Under the pieces are notes generated by a model that was not told where the DNA came from, searched no databases, and saw only the letters and a list, made by a program, of their open reading frames with translations. A DNA stretch of 64,000 nucleotides. It comes from Desulforapulum autotrophicum. Lineage in GTDB: Bacteria > Desulfobacterota > Desulfobacteria > Desulfobacterales > Desulfolunaceae. The translations under genes and the position numbers were made by a program. The stretch lies in assembly GCA_020723285.1 (NCBI GenBank), contig DYJE01000003.1, positions 1 through 64,000 of the forward strand, read 5' to 3'. Below, piece after piece: positions 49,579 through 60,200 of the stretch. Within the stretch, counting starts at the first letter, position 1. Every line of letters begins with the position of its first letter.

Positions 49579-51495
49579 TCAGAAAAACCTCTGTAAAGAG
49601 AGAGAACCTTCGTAGTATCCCCTGTCGAACGCTTCTTTCCGGAAGACGGACACAAGAAACCGGTTGTTCCGGTCCAGTCTGAAATTCTGGTCCAGACGCC
49701 AGACTGTTTCACGGTATCCTTCATCCGGTTCAAAGTAAAGGGTCTGGGCTGACACAAGGAAACTCCACCAGGGCCTTATGTCGTTCATCAGCCCGGCACT
49801 TATTCCTGCCGCTGCCGCAACATGGTGTTCAAGCTTGTCCGAGGCTCTGATTTCCAGTTCGGGCATGGCGTAGACAAGACCGGCAAATGGAACATGGAAC
49901 GCGTAACCTGTTCCTGAATTCACCCGGAACATCCCGTCTTTTTGGCCGCGGGCCACGGCGTCTCTGCGGTAGCCCGCGCTGATTTTCCACGAAAGGGGGG
50001 TGAAAAAACGGGTCCGGGGATAAAGTGACACGATATCCAAGACATCGAAACGTTCAAGCCGGAGTTTGTGTGTTTCGTTTTCATACCTCAGCGTGGTGTC
50101 CAGAATTCGAAGCTCAGCCCCTTCACGCCGTGTGTAGTCGGTGTTCAGAAGATCGGTGAACGCAGGGTTTAAGCCCAGTTCCTGAAACCCTTCTCCATCA
50201 GACACGCCAGCCGATACGGTGAACCGTGAGGAATTGTGGCTTGTTTCCGGATCGGGGGGCACCGGTACGTTGTAACGGGTTTCATCAAAGGTTCCCAGGC
50301 GGCTGCGCATTTTCAGGTTGGGGAGAACCACGGTCTGATACTGATCCTGGGTCAGCTTTTTTTTGATCAGCCGGTGCTTCATGTATTCCCCGATGAGATC
50401 GCTCATGATGATTTTTTTGTCGCGGTCCCGGATCAGGCTTTCGAGATCCTCGGTTTTTTTATCGCCATGGCAAATGTCGAAGACCAGATCCTGTTCCGGT
50501 TCGGAGAGAAGGGCCAGTTTCTGTCTGATTTTTGTCCCGTTGGACGGCCTGAACACCGCTTTGTCGATAAGCCCCTGCTGTTTCATCAGCCTCACGGTGT
50601 CGATGGGAATGGTAAAGGCGTCAAAGCGGTCTGAAAGATCGAGAGAGGGACGGGCCGCTTCGAGAAGGAACAGAAGGTGATACGAACAGTTTTCCTTGAA
50701 AAAATAGTAGTCCGAGGCGATGCCTTCCATCTCACGGATATGAAGCACCATGCGCTTCAGTTCCTGATCCGTGAGGTTCAAGGGATATTCCCAGATATCA
50801 CGCTGATCCATGTCGCTGTACTGCTGGATTTTCTTGTAATAAGGCAGGATGGAGAAGTAACCCTTGAACCCGCCGAAAATCCCGTAGAGCGTGTACTCGA
50901 TGGAGTTGGCGTTTCCCGGATCCGCAGCGTAATTCACGGCGTTGGTCAGGAGGGCGTTGCCGTAACCTGTTTCAACGGTGATGAGGGTGTGACCGAACAT
51001 GGACGTGGGGCTGTTCTGGTAATACGTCGGGAAAATCACCGTGGCGGATTTGGGGGTGATGGCTTCCACGTCCAGACAGGAAAAGCATGGGACCGTTGAG
51101 GGATCCGGCGACAGCTTTTCCCTGATCCAGGTATAACGGGCGATGAACCGGCAAACCGATGGGGCCGCATCCTTTGTTTCAGCATCGAAATAGGTCCGGA
51201 TCAGGGCTTCAAGTTCTGACCTGGGATTTGTCTTTCCGTCCGGAGCCAGGAAGAACGCGGGGTCGTCCACCACGCTCTTCACACCGGTCCATGTGTTTTT
51301 GTAATGGAGGAGTATCCGCCAGTAAGGATCGTCGCTCAGTTTTTTTTGCCGTGAACTTTCAATAAGCTCTGAAACAACGGGTTTTTCACCGGTATGGGAC
51401 AGGCTTGGCGTCAAAAACAGAAGCGCGATAAGGACAGGGAAAAATAAAAATCCGGAGGAGAGCCCCCCGGATTTTTTTGAATGCGTACAGAACAT
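49579..51495 (-). CDS. DUF4105 family secreted protein
   Basis: A 638-residue exported protein with an N-terminal signal-like helix (FLFFPVLIALLFLTPSLS). The middle region (about 130-330) is DUF4105: SCLDVEAITPKSATVIFPTYY, then MFGHTL and ENCSYHLLFLL, a cysteine-protease-like pattern with conserved His and Cys, shared with the Lnb N-terminal periplasmic domain. The last third is beta-rich and ends SLSLQRFF, suggesting an outer-membrane barrel. No ribosome-binding site is clear at the ATG, which lies just after the DUF3015 gene. Possible function in lipoprotein or outer-membrane processing is inference. Confidence 0.85.
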   Translation of the reverse strand: MFCTHSKKSGGLSSGFLFFPVLIALLFLTPSLSHTGEKPVVSELIESSRQKKLSDDPYWRILLHYKNTWTGVKSVVDDPAFFLAPDGKTNPRSELEALIRTYFDAETKDAAPSVCRFIARYTWIREKLSPDPSTVPCFSCLDVEAITPKSATVIFPTYYQNSPTSMFGHTLITVETGYGNALLTNAVNYAADPGNANSIEYTLYGIFGGFKGYFSILPYYKKIQQYSDMDQRDIWEYPLNLTDQELKRMVLHIREMEGIASDYYFFKENCSYHLLFLLEAARPSLDLSDRFDAFTIPIDTVRLMKQQGLIDKAVFRPSNGTKIRQKLALLSEPEQDLVFDICHGDKKTEDLESLIRDRDKKIIMSDLIGEYMKHRLIKKKLTQDQYQTVVLPNLKMRSRLGTFDETRYNVPVPPDPETSHNSSRFTVSAGVSDGEGFQELGLNPAFTDLLNTDYTRREGAELRILDTTLRYENETHKLRLERFDVLDIVSLYPRTRFFTPLSWKISAGYRRDAVARGQKDGMFRVNSGTGYAFHVPFAGLVYAMPELEIRASDKLEHHVAAAAGISAGLMNDIRPWWSFLVSAQTLYFEPDEGYRETVWRLDQNFRLDRNNRFLVSVFRKEAFDRGYYEGSLSLQRFF

Positions 51496-51506
51496 AGACG
51501 TTTCGA

Positions 51507-51971
51507 TCAGATGCTGGCCACGATGTCGTTGATGACCGTCACCACATGTTTGTCGGAAACGTTGGCGTCGGGATAGATGGCGTCGAAACTGGACTGAAGC
51601 ATGCTGAACATCCGGCCCTGGTTTTCAGGGGCGACCTGGGCGATTTCCGCGAGGGCGGCAAGGGTTTCACCTTTGCCTGAGGCGATGTCCTGGGCCAGGT
51701 TGTCACGGTTGTCCGCCACGAAATGCTCCATTCTTTCGTTCATGACGATTTTTCCGCCGGTGTCGCATCCCAGAGTGCCTGTGGTCATGCCGAAGGTCTG
51801 ATTGCCGCAGATCCCGTTGAGGAACGTCCCCAGAAGATTCCAGACAAGTCCTTGTTTTTCACCGATTAAAACACGTCCAAGGCCGCAGCCGCAATCTTGT
51901 GACACGGTGTTGGCAAATGCGGAGCCTGCCATCATCAGAACAACAGTCATCACCAGAATCATTTTTTTCAT
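51507..51971 (-). CDS. DUF3015 family exported protein
   Basis: A 154-residue protein with a Sec signal (MKKMILVMTVVLMMAGSAFA) and a mature part that begins QDCGCGLG and is typical of DUF3015. The ATG at 51971 has AAGGAG upstream; a longer in-frame start at 52076 is unlikely. It precedes a DUF4105 gene by 11 bp, so the two are an operon. Conserved cysteines (CGCGLG, NGICGN, LGCDTG) are probably disulfide bonded in the periplasm. Function unknown. Confidence 0.85.
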   Translation of the reverse strand: MKKMILVMTVVLMMAGSAFANTVSQDCGCGLGRVLIGEKQGLVWNLLGTFLNGICGNQTFGMTTGTLGCDTGGKIVMNERMEHFVADNRDNLAQDIASGKGETLAALAEIAQVAPENQGRMFSMLQSSFDAIYPDANVSDKHVVTVINDIVASI

Positions 51972-52165
51972 AGCCGTTCTCCTTTTTTGATTATTAGGTT
52001 TTAACATTGTAACATCTGCCACATCCGTTTCATTAAAAAAACAGGCGTTGCCAGAGTGTTGGGGCCCGGGAAGCACAGTTGGGTTAAAAAAAGTTTTTTT
52101 ATATTATAGATTTACCTCTTTTTTGTCAACGGCTTTACTTGGAAGATCAACGATTACGGCTTTGT

Positions 52166-54757
52166 TCAGAGGGCTTCGGAGTCTGAACCACGTTGGCCCA
52201 GCACCTCTTTGACTTTGGATGCCAGAGCCGTGACGGTGAACGGTTTCTGTATAAAAGGTATACCCTGATCGAGAACTCCGCTTCGGGCGATGATATTGTC
52301 CGTATACCCGGACATGTAGAGAACTTTCAGACCTTTTAACAGGGATGAGGCTTTGGCGAACAGCTCCGGCCCATTCATACCCGGCATGATCACATCGGTG
52401 AGGAGGAGGTGGATGTCACGCTCTCTGTTTGATGAAAGGATATTCAACGCTTCGGGGCCGTTGGCCGCTGTCAGTACGTGATAGCCCATGCGGAGGAGGA
52501 TATCCCGGGTCAGGTTTCGGACCTGTTCGTTGTCTTCCGCAAGGAGGATGGTCTCCGCTCCATCGAGGCTGACGGCGTTTTTTTCATGGGTTTTCGTCTG
52601 GCCCCCTTTATCTTCGGAATACGGGAGATGAATTCTGAATGCCGAGCCTTTGCCCGGTTCACTGTCCACCAGAATATTTCCGCCGTGCTGTTTGACGATA
52701 CCGTAAACCGTGGCAAGACCCAGGCCTGTTCCCATTTCGCCCTTGGTTGAAAAAAATGGATCGAATATCCGCTCTTTGACATCCCTGATCATGCCGGTTC
52801 CCGAATCTCTGACAGATAACGATACACAATGTCTGGACGGAAGGTGGGCCGAGAATCCTTTTTCTTCCGATGTTTCTATGGTGAGGCTCCCGCCTTCAGG
52901 CATGGCGTCCAGGGCATTGACCACAAGGTTCATGATCACTTGTTCAATCTGTCCCGGGTCCGCCATCATGGGCAGAGCCGCAGAGGAAAGAACGGTGTTG
53001 AACTCGACGTCTTCACGGATGGTTCGCCGGAGGAGTTTTTCCATGCCCGTCACCACCGTGTTCAGGTCAGTCAGTCTGTATTCCAGGATCTGCTTGCGAC
53101 TGAAGGCCAGAAGCTGTTTGACAAGATCCCTGGCCCGCATCCCGGCTTTCACCACTTCCTGGATCATTTCGGTTCTGGGGTCATGGTCCATTGTGTCCGA
53201 GAGAAGCACTTCTCCGTATCCGATGATGGGGACCAAAAGGTTGTTGAGATCATGGGCCACTCCGCCCGCCATGCGTCCGATGGATTCCATTTTCTGGGAC
53301 TGGAGGTACTGCTCTTCGATACGCGCTTTTTCCACTTCTGCAATGATGCGTTTACTGATGTCGATCCCCATGCCAAGAACGCAGGGACGTCCATCGACAT
53401 ACGTCAGAACGCCATTGAGGTAATAGGGTGTCGTAGTGCCGTATTTTGAAAGGATGCTGATCTCGATATCCGCAGAGCCCAGTTTCATGACATCCATGAT
53501 TTTTTCACGGATACGCGGCTTGTCCGCTTCTGTAAAAAGATCTTCCGGGGTCAGATGAGGGATTTCCTGGGGACTGTATCCGGATACGGTTTCAAAGTTT
53601 TTGTTCCACCTGAGATAACGCCCGTTTTCATCGAAAAGATAGAACACTCCAGGGAGACTGTTCAGAACAGTATTGGAAAAATTACGCTCCCGGATCACAG
53701 TCTGTTCTGTTTTTTTTCTGGCGGTGATGTCAAGGTACGTTCCACAGGCCCTTAAAGCTCGGCCGTTTTCGTCGCGGTCAATGACCTTTCCTTTGTTGAG
53801 GACCCAGATCCATTCACCGTTTTTGTGCCGCATGCGGTGTTCTGTCTGGAGGGATTCGGTCAGACCTTTGACATGATCCCTGAACGCCTGTTCAACATGG
53901 GGGATGTCTTCGGGATGCCCGTATTTTTTCCAGATGCGGATATGATGTTCAATTTCATCAAGACGGAATCCCATGATTCCGGCCCAGCGATCGTTCAATA
54001 TCACGCCGCCTGTTTTGAAATCGATGTCCCATGTGCCGAGATCGGCGCCCTGGAGGGCCAGCTCCATACCTTCTTCGCTTTTTCTTAATTTTTCCTGGAC
54101 AAGGTAATCTTCGGTCACGTCCCTGAAAACAAGCACGACGCCGATGATCCGGCCTTCCGAGTCTTTGATGGGGGCTGCTGAATCGGCGATCTGATATTCA
54201 TTTCCGTTTCTGGCGATCAGAACCGTATGATTGGCAAGACCCACGATTTTCCCGGATTCAAACACTTTTTCAACGGGATTGACCACCGGCAGACGGGTGT
54301 GGGCGTTGACAATATGGAAAATGTCTGTAAGAGGCCGTCCACAGGCGTCATTTAAAGACCATCCGGTGAGGTGTTCAGCGACGGGATTCATACCCGCGAT
54401 GTTGCCGAAAGGGTCTGTCGTCAATACGGCGTCACCGATGGAATTCAAAGTCGTTTTAAGATCTTCGGCAAGGGATTCCGTTTGTCTCTGCTGGGTCAGA
54501 ACCTGGGCCAGCAGGCGTCCGGCCACGATTCCGCCCAGAATCACGACGCTGCAATAGATGCCGCGGATCATCTGGTTGTGGGGATTGTCGAGGGACAGCA
54601 TTGTGGCCATCAAAGTCCGGTGGTCGGGATTGAACCAGAGGTAGTCGAAAAGGACGTCGGCAACCAGGAGAAAGACAGCGATGAGGATGCTGGTGTAGAA
54701 CGCCGTGTTTTTCACGTCACCGGGCGAGAGTCTGGCAGGATTTGAACCTGGGTTCAT
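52166..54757 (-). CDS. PAS-rich hybrid histidine kinase coupled to a MASE1 protein
   Basis: An 863-residue membrane kinase. Two N-terminal helices (about 15-40 and 68-88) are followed by about three PAS domains (about 105-225, 235-360 and 365-480), HisKA with GGVAHDLNNLLVPIIGYGE, HATPase_c (DSGTGMIRD, GTGLGLATVYG) and a C-terminal receiver domain (LLLTDVIMPGMNGPE). The ATG at 54757 overlaps the stop of the MASE1 gene by four bases. The pairing looks like a MASE1-PAS-kinase divided into two genes; the MASE1 protein would sense and the kinase would transmit. Confidence 0.9.
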   Translation of the reverse strand: MNPGSNPARLSPGDVKNTAFYTSILIAVFLLVADVLFDYLWFNPDHRTLMATMLSLDNPHNQMIRGIYCSVVILGGIVAGRLLAQVLTQQRQTESLAEDLKTTLNSIGDAVLTTDPFGNIAGMNPVAEHLTGWSLNDACGRPLTDIFHIVNAHTRLPVVNPVEKVFESGKIVGLANHTVLIARNGNEYQIADSAAPIKDSEGRIIGVVLVFRDVTEDYLVQEKLRKSEEGMELALQGADLGTWDIDFKTGGVILNDRWAGIMGFRLDEIEHHIRIWKKYGHPEDIPHVEQAFRDHVKGLTESLQTEHRMRHKNGEWIWVLNKGKVIDRDENGRALRACGTYLDITARKKTEQTVIRERNFSNTVLNSLPGVFYLFDENGRYLRWNKNFETVSGYSPQEIPHLTPEDLFTEADKPRIREKIMDVMKLGSADIEISILSKYGTTTPYYLNGVLTYVDGRPCVLGMGIDISKRIIAEVEKARIEEQYLQSQKMESIGRMAGGVAHDLNNLLVPIIGYGEVLLSDTMDHDPRTEMIQEVVKAGMRARDLVKQLLAFSRKQILEYRLTDLNTVVTGMEKLLRRTIREDVEFNTVLSSAALPMMADPGQIEQVIMNLVVNALDAMPEGGSLTIETSEEKGFSAHLPSRHCVSLSVRDSGTGMIRDVKERIFDPFFSTKGEMGTGLGLATVYGIVKQHGGNILVDSEPGKGSAFRIHLPYSEDKGGQTKTHEKNAVSLDGAETILLAEDNEQVRNLTRDILLRMGYHVLTAANGPEALNILSSNRERDIHLLLTDVIMPGMNGPELFAKASSLLKGLKVLYMSGYTDNIIARSGVLDQGIPFIQKPFTVTALASKVKEVLGQRGSDSEAL

Positions 54758-55326
54758 GGCTTGGGTTCTCCCTTGATCCATGCAAAAACAGGTACAGCGA
54801 AGATCAGAGTCCCCAGAGAGTGTGCCAGAAACCACTTCAGCCATGCCGTCATCACCTCGTGATCGGGAATAAGATCCAGCATCCACCGTGAGCCGATCCC
54901 GCCCGAGGCCGTCAGGACCGGCACGGCAATGATCCCCGCAAGAAAACAGAATAAAACGTCGGTGAAGCTTCGTATGGATAGATCCCGCGTAACGCGGCGG
55001 CGCATGAGGGACGCCCCGGCAAGGGGGCCGAGCGTGTTCATGACGGCGATGCAGACAGCGAGCTGTAAGGGGGCTGATAGAGAAAAATGGTTGGCCAGAA
55101 TTGTTCCGGCGGCGATCCCCGGTGCAGCGGCCCAGTTTCTGTAGAACGCCGTCACCAGGGCCAGTGCAGCCGCTGGCCAGATGGGCATGGGCAGAACCCC
55201 GGCGGCTTTGAAGATCATGAAATTGACATGGGACACGCCCCAGTAGGTCAGGGCGATCAGTATGTTTTCCCAGATGTTTTTCAGGTACGGATGGCTGAAG
55301 TGAGCATGGATCATCGGTTTAATCAT
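54754..55326 (-). CDS. MASE1 domain membrane protein
   Basis: A 190-residue membrane protein with about five to six hydrophobic helices. Features such as PIWPAAALALVTAFYRN and LAVCIAVMNTLGPLAGA match MASE1, the integral-membrane sensory domain normally fused to histidine kinases and diguanylate cyclases. Here it ends with WIKGEPKP and stops, with no attached signalling domain; the kinase is encoded separately at 52166-54757 with a four-base overlap. It may act as a separate sensor partner of that kinase. Confidence 0.8.
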   Translation of the reverse strand: MIKPMIHAHFSHPYLKNIWENILIALTYWGVSHVNFMIFKAAGVLPMPIWPAAALALVTAFYRNWAAAPGIAAGTILANHFSLSAPLQLAVCIAVMNTLGPLAGASLMRRRVTRDLSIRSFTDVLFCFLAGIIAVPVLTASGGIGSRWMLDLIPDHEVMTAWLKWFLAHSLGTLIFAVPVFAWIKGEPKP

Positions 55327-55650
55327 GTTTGTTTTCGCTTAAGTGAAATGATCGTTTCCATGAATGGTTGGGGTGGCAACCATCTGTTTTTTTATGATTA
55401 ATAAATCAAACGTAGGCAAGCAAAGGTTTTCAAGGTTCTGAAAAAAGCATACATGAAAAAGTGATCGTTGTTCAAGGTCTGTTTGACGTTTGCCGTAAAG
55501 GTTTTGAAAAATGGATGGTGTAAGCGATTTCATGAAAGGAATAAAGGCGGACCAGGAACAGCATGGACCGTTGATCCGGGTGAAAAGAGGTTGACAACCC
55601 TCCGGCCTTTCAATAGCTTTTTCATAACAAATTATAAGGAAACGAACGAT
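55327..55650. other. Divergent gap between MASE1 and rmuC genes
   Basis: About 320 bp; frames open here have no ribosome-binding site and no domain. AAGGA about 10 bp before 55651 serves rmuC. No strong promoter or palindrome is seen. Confidence 0.4.
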
Positions 55651-57171
55651 ATGATCAATCACCCCTTGCTTCTGCTGCTTTCAGTCTCAGGCGTTCTTTT
55701 ACTCACGGTCTTTTTTTTTTCCAGGAAATCATCGGTGAGCATTCGTGAACTTTCGGTGCTTAAAGAACGTCTGAATGTGAAAGAGGAAGAGCTGCAGCGC
55801 CAGAAAGAATTTTCTGAAAGGCAGGTTGAATCCCTGACAGCGGATAAGGAAAAGGAACGCCAGCTTTACGAAAACCTGAACAGGGAATACACTCAGCTAA
55901 ACGCCGAGTTATCTCGCCAGAAGGAAAAAAACATAAGGCTTACCGAAATTTCCGATGAAAACAAAGCATTGAAGCAGCAGTTTGATGCCCTGCTTTATGA
56001 AAAAAACGATGTGGACAAAGGATTCGCCTCACTTCGGGCCACACTGGATGAAGAACGCAAGGCCGCCCGTGAAAAGATCGCTATGCTGGAACAGGCCGAA
56101 ATACGGCTGGCCAGGGAATTCGAAATCCTGGCTCACCGGATTTTTGAAGAGAAACAGCGGAAATTCAGCGAAGAAAGCCGGAAAGGTGTGGAAATCCTGA
56201 TTTCTCCCATGAGGGATCAGCTCGCGGAGTTCAGGAAAAAGGTGGAGGATGTCTACGACAAGGAAAACAGGGAACGGGCATCGCTGCTGACGGAAATCCA
56301 GGGCCTTAAATCCCTGAACGAACGGATAGGGGCGGACGCCCTGAACCTCACCAGAGCTTTGAAAGGTGACAGCAAGGTTCGGGGAACCTGGGGAGAGATC
56401 CAGCTGGAGCGGCTTCTGGAGGAGTCAGGTCTTACCAAAGACCGGGAATACGAAGTCCAGGCCGGTTTTCGTAATGAGGACGGAAGGCGGTTCATGCCCG
56501 ACGTGGTGGTCCATCTGCCGGAAAAGAAGGATGTGGTCATTGATTCCAAGGTCTCCCTGGTGGCTTATGAACAATACTTTGCCGCCGAAACCGACGAGGA
56601 CCGCCTGCGTCATCTGAAAGCCCACGTCGCCTCGATACGGAGCCATGTGAACAGCCTTGCCGCGAAAAATTACGACGATCTCATCGGGGTTCATTCCCTC
56701 GATACCGTCATCATGTTCGTTCCCGTTGAACCGGCTCTCCTCCTTGCCTTCGAGCACGAACCCCGGCTGTTCAACGAGGCTTTTGCCAGAAAGATCCTCC
56801 TGGTCTGCCCCTCCACCCTGATGTCGACCTTGCAGATCATCCACAACATCTGGCGCTACGAGTACCAGAACATGAACGCCCGGACCATCGCCGATGAAGC
56901 CGGAAAGCTCCACGACCAGTTTGTTAATTTCGTGGAGTCCCTGGAAAAGATCGGCGAACAGATCCGGAAAGCCGCAGACGTCTACGAACAGGCCCACAAG
57001 CGCCTGGTCAGCGGACGGGGTAACCTGGTGGGCCGGGCCCGGAAACTGAAAATGCTGGGGGCGAAAACCAAAAAAGATCTTGGCAGTGAGTTGATTGAGG
57101 AGTCGGGTGAGGGTGATATGGAAAACGATGAGGTGGATGGAGATGAAAAATCACCGGCATGTTTTGGATGA
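55651..57171 (+). CDS. rmuC: DNA recombination protein RmuC
   Basis: RmuC-family protein, thought to be a nuclease-fold protein that limits DNA inversions and rearrangements at inverted repeats. I chose the ATG at 55651 behind AAGGA; a 61-residue longer frame exists. The 506-residue protein has one N-terminal membrane helix (residues 5-22), a coiled coil to about 200, then the RmuC domain with NLTRALKGDSKVRGTWGEIQ, FMPDVVVHLP and DVVIDSKVSLVAYE, the conserved nuclease-like core, and a C-terminal helical segment. The acidic C-terminal tail is unusual but short. Terminated by the hairpin at 57192. Confidence 0.92.
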   Translation: MINHPLLLLLSVSGVLLLTVFFFSRKSSVSIRELSVLKERLNVKEEELQRQKEFSERQVESLTADKEKERQLYENLNREYTQLNAELSRQKEKNIRLTEISDENKALKQQFDALLYEKNDVDKGFASLRATLDEERKAAREKIAMLEQAEIRLAREFEILAHRIFEEKQRKFSEESRKGVEILISPMRDQLAEFRKKVEDVYDKENRERASLLTEIQGLKSLNERIGADALNLTRALKGDSKVRGTWGEIQLERLLEESGLTKDREYEVQAGFRNEDGRRFMPDVVVHLPEKKDVVIDSKVSLVAYEQYFAAETDEDRLRHLKAHVASIRSHVNSLAAKNYDDLIGVHSLDTVIMFVPVEPALLLAFEHEPRLFNEAFARKILLVCPSTLMSTLQIIHNIWRYEYQNMNARTIADEAGKLHDQFVNFVESLEKIGEQIRKAADVYEQAHKRLVSGRGNLVGRARKLKMLGAKTKKDLGSELIEESGEGDMENDEVDGDEKSPACFG

Positions 57172-57191
57172 ACTGAATAAACCGAATCGGC

Positions 57192-57223
57192 AAAGGGACG
57201 GCATAAAATGCCGTCCCTTTTTT
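57192..57223. terminator. Rho-independent terminator between rmuC and the synthase gene
   Basis: A perfect 13-bp stem, AAAGGGACGGCAT (57192-57204) with ATGCCGTCCCTTT (57208-57220), loop AAA, followed by TTT. It lies 20 bp after the rmuC stop and 10 bp beyond the end of the minus-strand synthase, so it can end both converging transcripts. Confidence 0.88.
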
Positions 57224-57232
57224 GCTGGCGCA

Positions 57233-60200
57233 TCACGGCAGAAGCCGGTCCGTGATCCGGTAAGCCTCGTCCAGTTTCGCCAGTTTCACCATGCGGAAAT
57301 CCTCGATGCGGATGAAGAGGTTGCCCTCCCGGTCAGTGAGCTGGAGCTCAAAAGTGCAGGTTTCGGCGTCTTCGGCTGTTTTCCGGGTGAGACAGAAATA
57401 AGCTTCGCCTTTCCGGACCCTTTGGTGAACGGTCATTTTCCTGATTTTATAGGGCAGAACCAGATTGTTGCTGGTGAAGAATTCCAAAAGGCCGCCGGTC
57501 TGGAACAGGGCGTCCACGGCCACCACGTCGGTGAGGAAGGACGGTGCGGTGATTCCGGTAAAGAAGGGCTTGACACAGGTGTCGGAAAATTCCGTGACCA
57601 TCAGGCCCTCGTCAAAGGACACCACGTCTTTCAGGGTTTTGAACAGGTCGTCCATGAACAGGCGCTGGGGATGGTAGATCAGGGATTCGGCGTCGCCGGT
57701 GTACCGGGGCTTCCTGAATTCCGGCAGGCTGATGCGTTCCGCAGGGGAATAAGCCGTACCCAGAATGAACTGGCCCTGGTAGTGGAGGGTGGGCTCTCCC
57801 AGGACCTGACCTTTGGGGTTGGTGAACACCGAGCTGATCCGGCAGACGCAGGCGCTGTCGGGAAAAGGCCCTGACGCTTCGGCGTCGATGAGGAGCTCCT
57901 TGGGGCGTCCTTTCAGGATCTTGATTCCGTAGGGGATTGAAAAATCACGGAGTTCCCGGACCACCGCCCCTTTCTCCCCGTGAAGGCTGTGGGCCGCTTC
58001 GGCCATGGTCTCGATGCCCGTGGCTCCGAGAAAAATCGGCGTACCCTCCATGCTGTGGTCGAACAGAAACAGATCCCGGTCAAGGCTTAATGTTCGGGTG
58101 TAACGGGTGAACGACCCGGTGCCTTCGAGGCGTGCGTCGAGAAAGGGAAAGGCATCGCTGATTCTGGCTGATTCCGGATCTTGGGGAGCTGTCTCTGGCC
58201 CTTTGACATCAAGAAGGCCGTCCGCGTCGGCCACGGTGTCGGGACCGGTGATCACCACTTCGGTGTCCGTGGTGTTGTCGAGGTCCCGGAGGAAGAAGTC
58301 CACCCCTTCGTGAAGGGGAAGGAAGGTAACGCCCCGCGACTCCAGCACTTTTTTCACCGTCTCGTTTTCGGCCATGCCCGCACCGCTCCAGGCGGTCCAG
58401 GCGTATGCTTTCACCCTCCTTTCGGGGTGTTCTATTTTCTCTTTCATCAGCATTTTGCCGATCATGTCATTGGCCGCCGTGTAATCGCACTGGCCTTCGT
58501 TGCCGAAACGTGCCGTTACCGAGGAAAAGGCGACAAGAAACCGGTATGGCCGGTTTTTCAGGGAATTCAGGAGGTTGTCAAGGCCTTTGATTTTCACATC
58601 CATGACCCGGTTGACCGAAGCCAGGTCTTTCTTTTCGATGAACCGGCTTTCCTCGATGCCTGCGGCATGGATCACACCGCTGATGGTTTTGTGTTTCCGA
58701 ACCACCTTGTCCACGGCGTCTGCGTCGGTGACATCGGCGCACTCGTAAGAGACCCGGATTCCATCGGCTTCAAGACGCCGAATGTTCATCACCGCTTCGC
58801 GGGTTCTCATGATCCGGTCTGCGGACCGTTTGATGTCAAGGGGTTTGGCCCCTTTCATACCGTCTTTCACACGGGCGAGGATCATTTTTTCGTCCATGGA
58901 GGGAAGAAGAAAATAAGGATCGAGGCCGGAAAGGTTGCTCCGGCCCAGGATGATCAGGTCCGCGCCATGGGTCTTCGCTGTTTTTCTGATGATTTCATAG
59001 GTGATGCCCTGTGCACCACCGGTGACGAGGATCGTGTCTCCTTTTTGGATCATGGGTTTTTCCGGGGTGGCCGCTTTTTCAGAAAGGGAGAGAACGTGAC
59101 GATTGCCGTTTATGATTCCGGTCTCCACCCTGAGACTTTCAGTTGAGAGTTCGGAAATGTACTGAGCTGCGATGTCGGTCACATGGTTTTTCGGCTTGCC
59201 TTCCGCGAAATCCACCACGCGGACCCGGGTGTTCGCGTACTCCTTGTTCACGGTCTTGAGGAATCCGGCCATACCGGCAAAGGCAGGATGGATGGCCCCT
59301 TTGAATCCGTCCATGTAGGGAATGACCACGGAGTTGAAGGTGAGGGTGGAGATCAGTGCACCGGGTTTGTCGAGCACGTTTTTCAGTGTTTTCACCAGAA
59401 CGAACAGGGATTTCACCGCAAGGTTCACTGTGTCATCCACGGTGGTTTTCCTGGACAGGAAATCGAAGGCTTTGGGGGCGGACAGATAGTGGTCGAGGGG
59501 GGCCAGATGGATGAGGCCGGTGATGGTCTGAAGGGAACCGTAAAGGGGGAGGCTTTCTTCCACGATGCCCGGATGACTGAGATCAAAGCGGATGTCTGCC
59601 GAACTCTGCCGGCCCAGCGTGATCACGCTACCGCCTTTTTTCCGGATTTCCCGGCATACGGCTTCGGCGAATCCGTGGCTGTCCAGGGTGACGAGTATGC
59701 AGGTTTTTTTGAAGATGTTGACGGTCTGTGAGGTGTTTTCCGCCTTTTTCACAGAGACCGTGTAGCGTTTCACCCCGGAGGCGATCAAAGACCGTGAAGA
59801 TTCGGTTGCGGGGGGCGTTGAGAGAGCAGGGGGCTGAACCGGAGCCGGAACCTCTTTCATCCCGACTTTGTCTTCCATGTAAACCACGAGTTTCCGTATG
59901 GTGTTGAGGTCTTTGAGCTTCAGGTTTTCCGGGACTTTCAGATTGTACTGGGTCGATATTTTACCAAAGATTTCCACCTGTTTCACGGTGTCGATGCCCA
60001 GATCAGCCTCAAGATCGAGGTCATCGTCCAGCATGTCGGTTTCATAACCGGTCTGGGCCGCGATGACGGCCTTGATGGACGGGGCGAGGGAGGACGCCGC
60101 CGCTGCCGGAGCTGTCACGGGTGCCGGTTCAGGTTTTACCGGTTCAGCCACAGGCGGAACGAACAGGGACGAATCCACTCTGGTTTCCATATAAGCCACG

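Noticed and set aside
54725-54760. Sequence on the minus strand that resembles the T-arm of a tRNA (GGTTCAAATCC)
   Set aside because: It lies across the MASE1 stop and kinase start, and no acceptor stem, anticodon arm or D arm can be folded around it.
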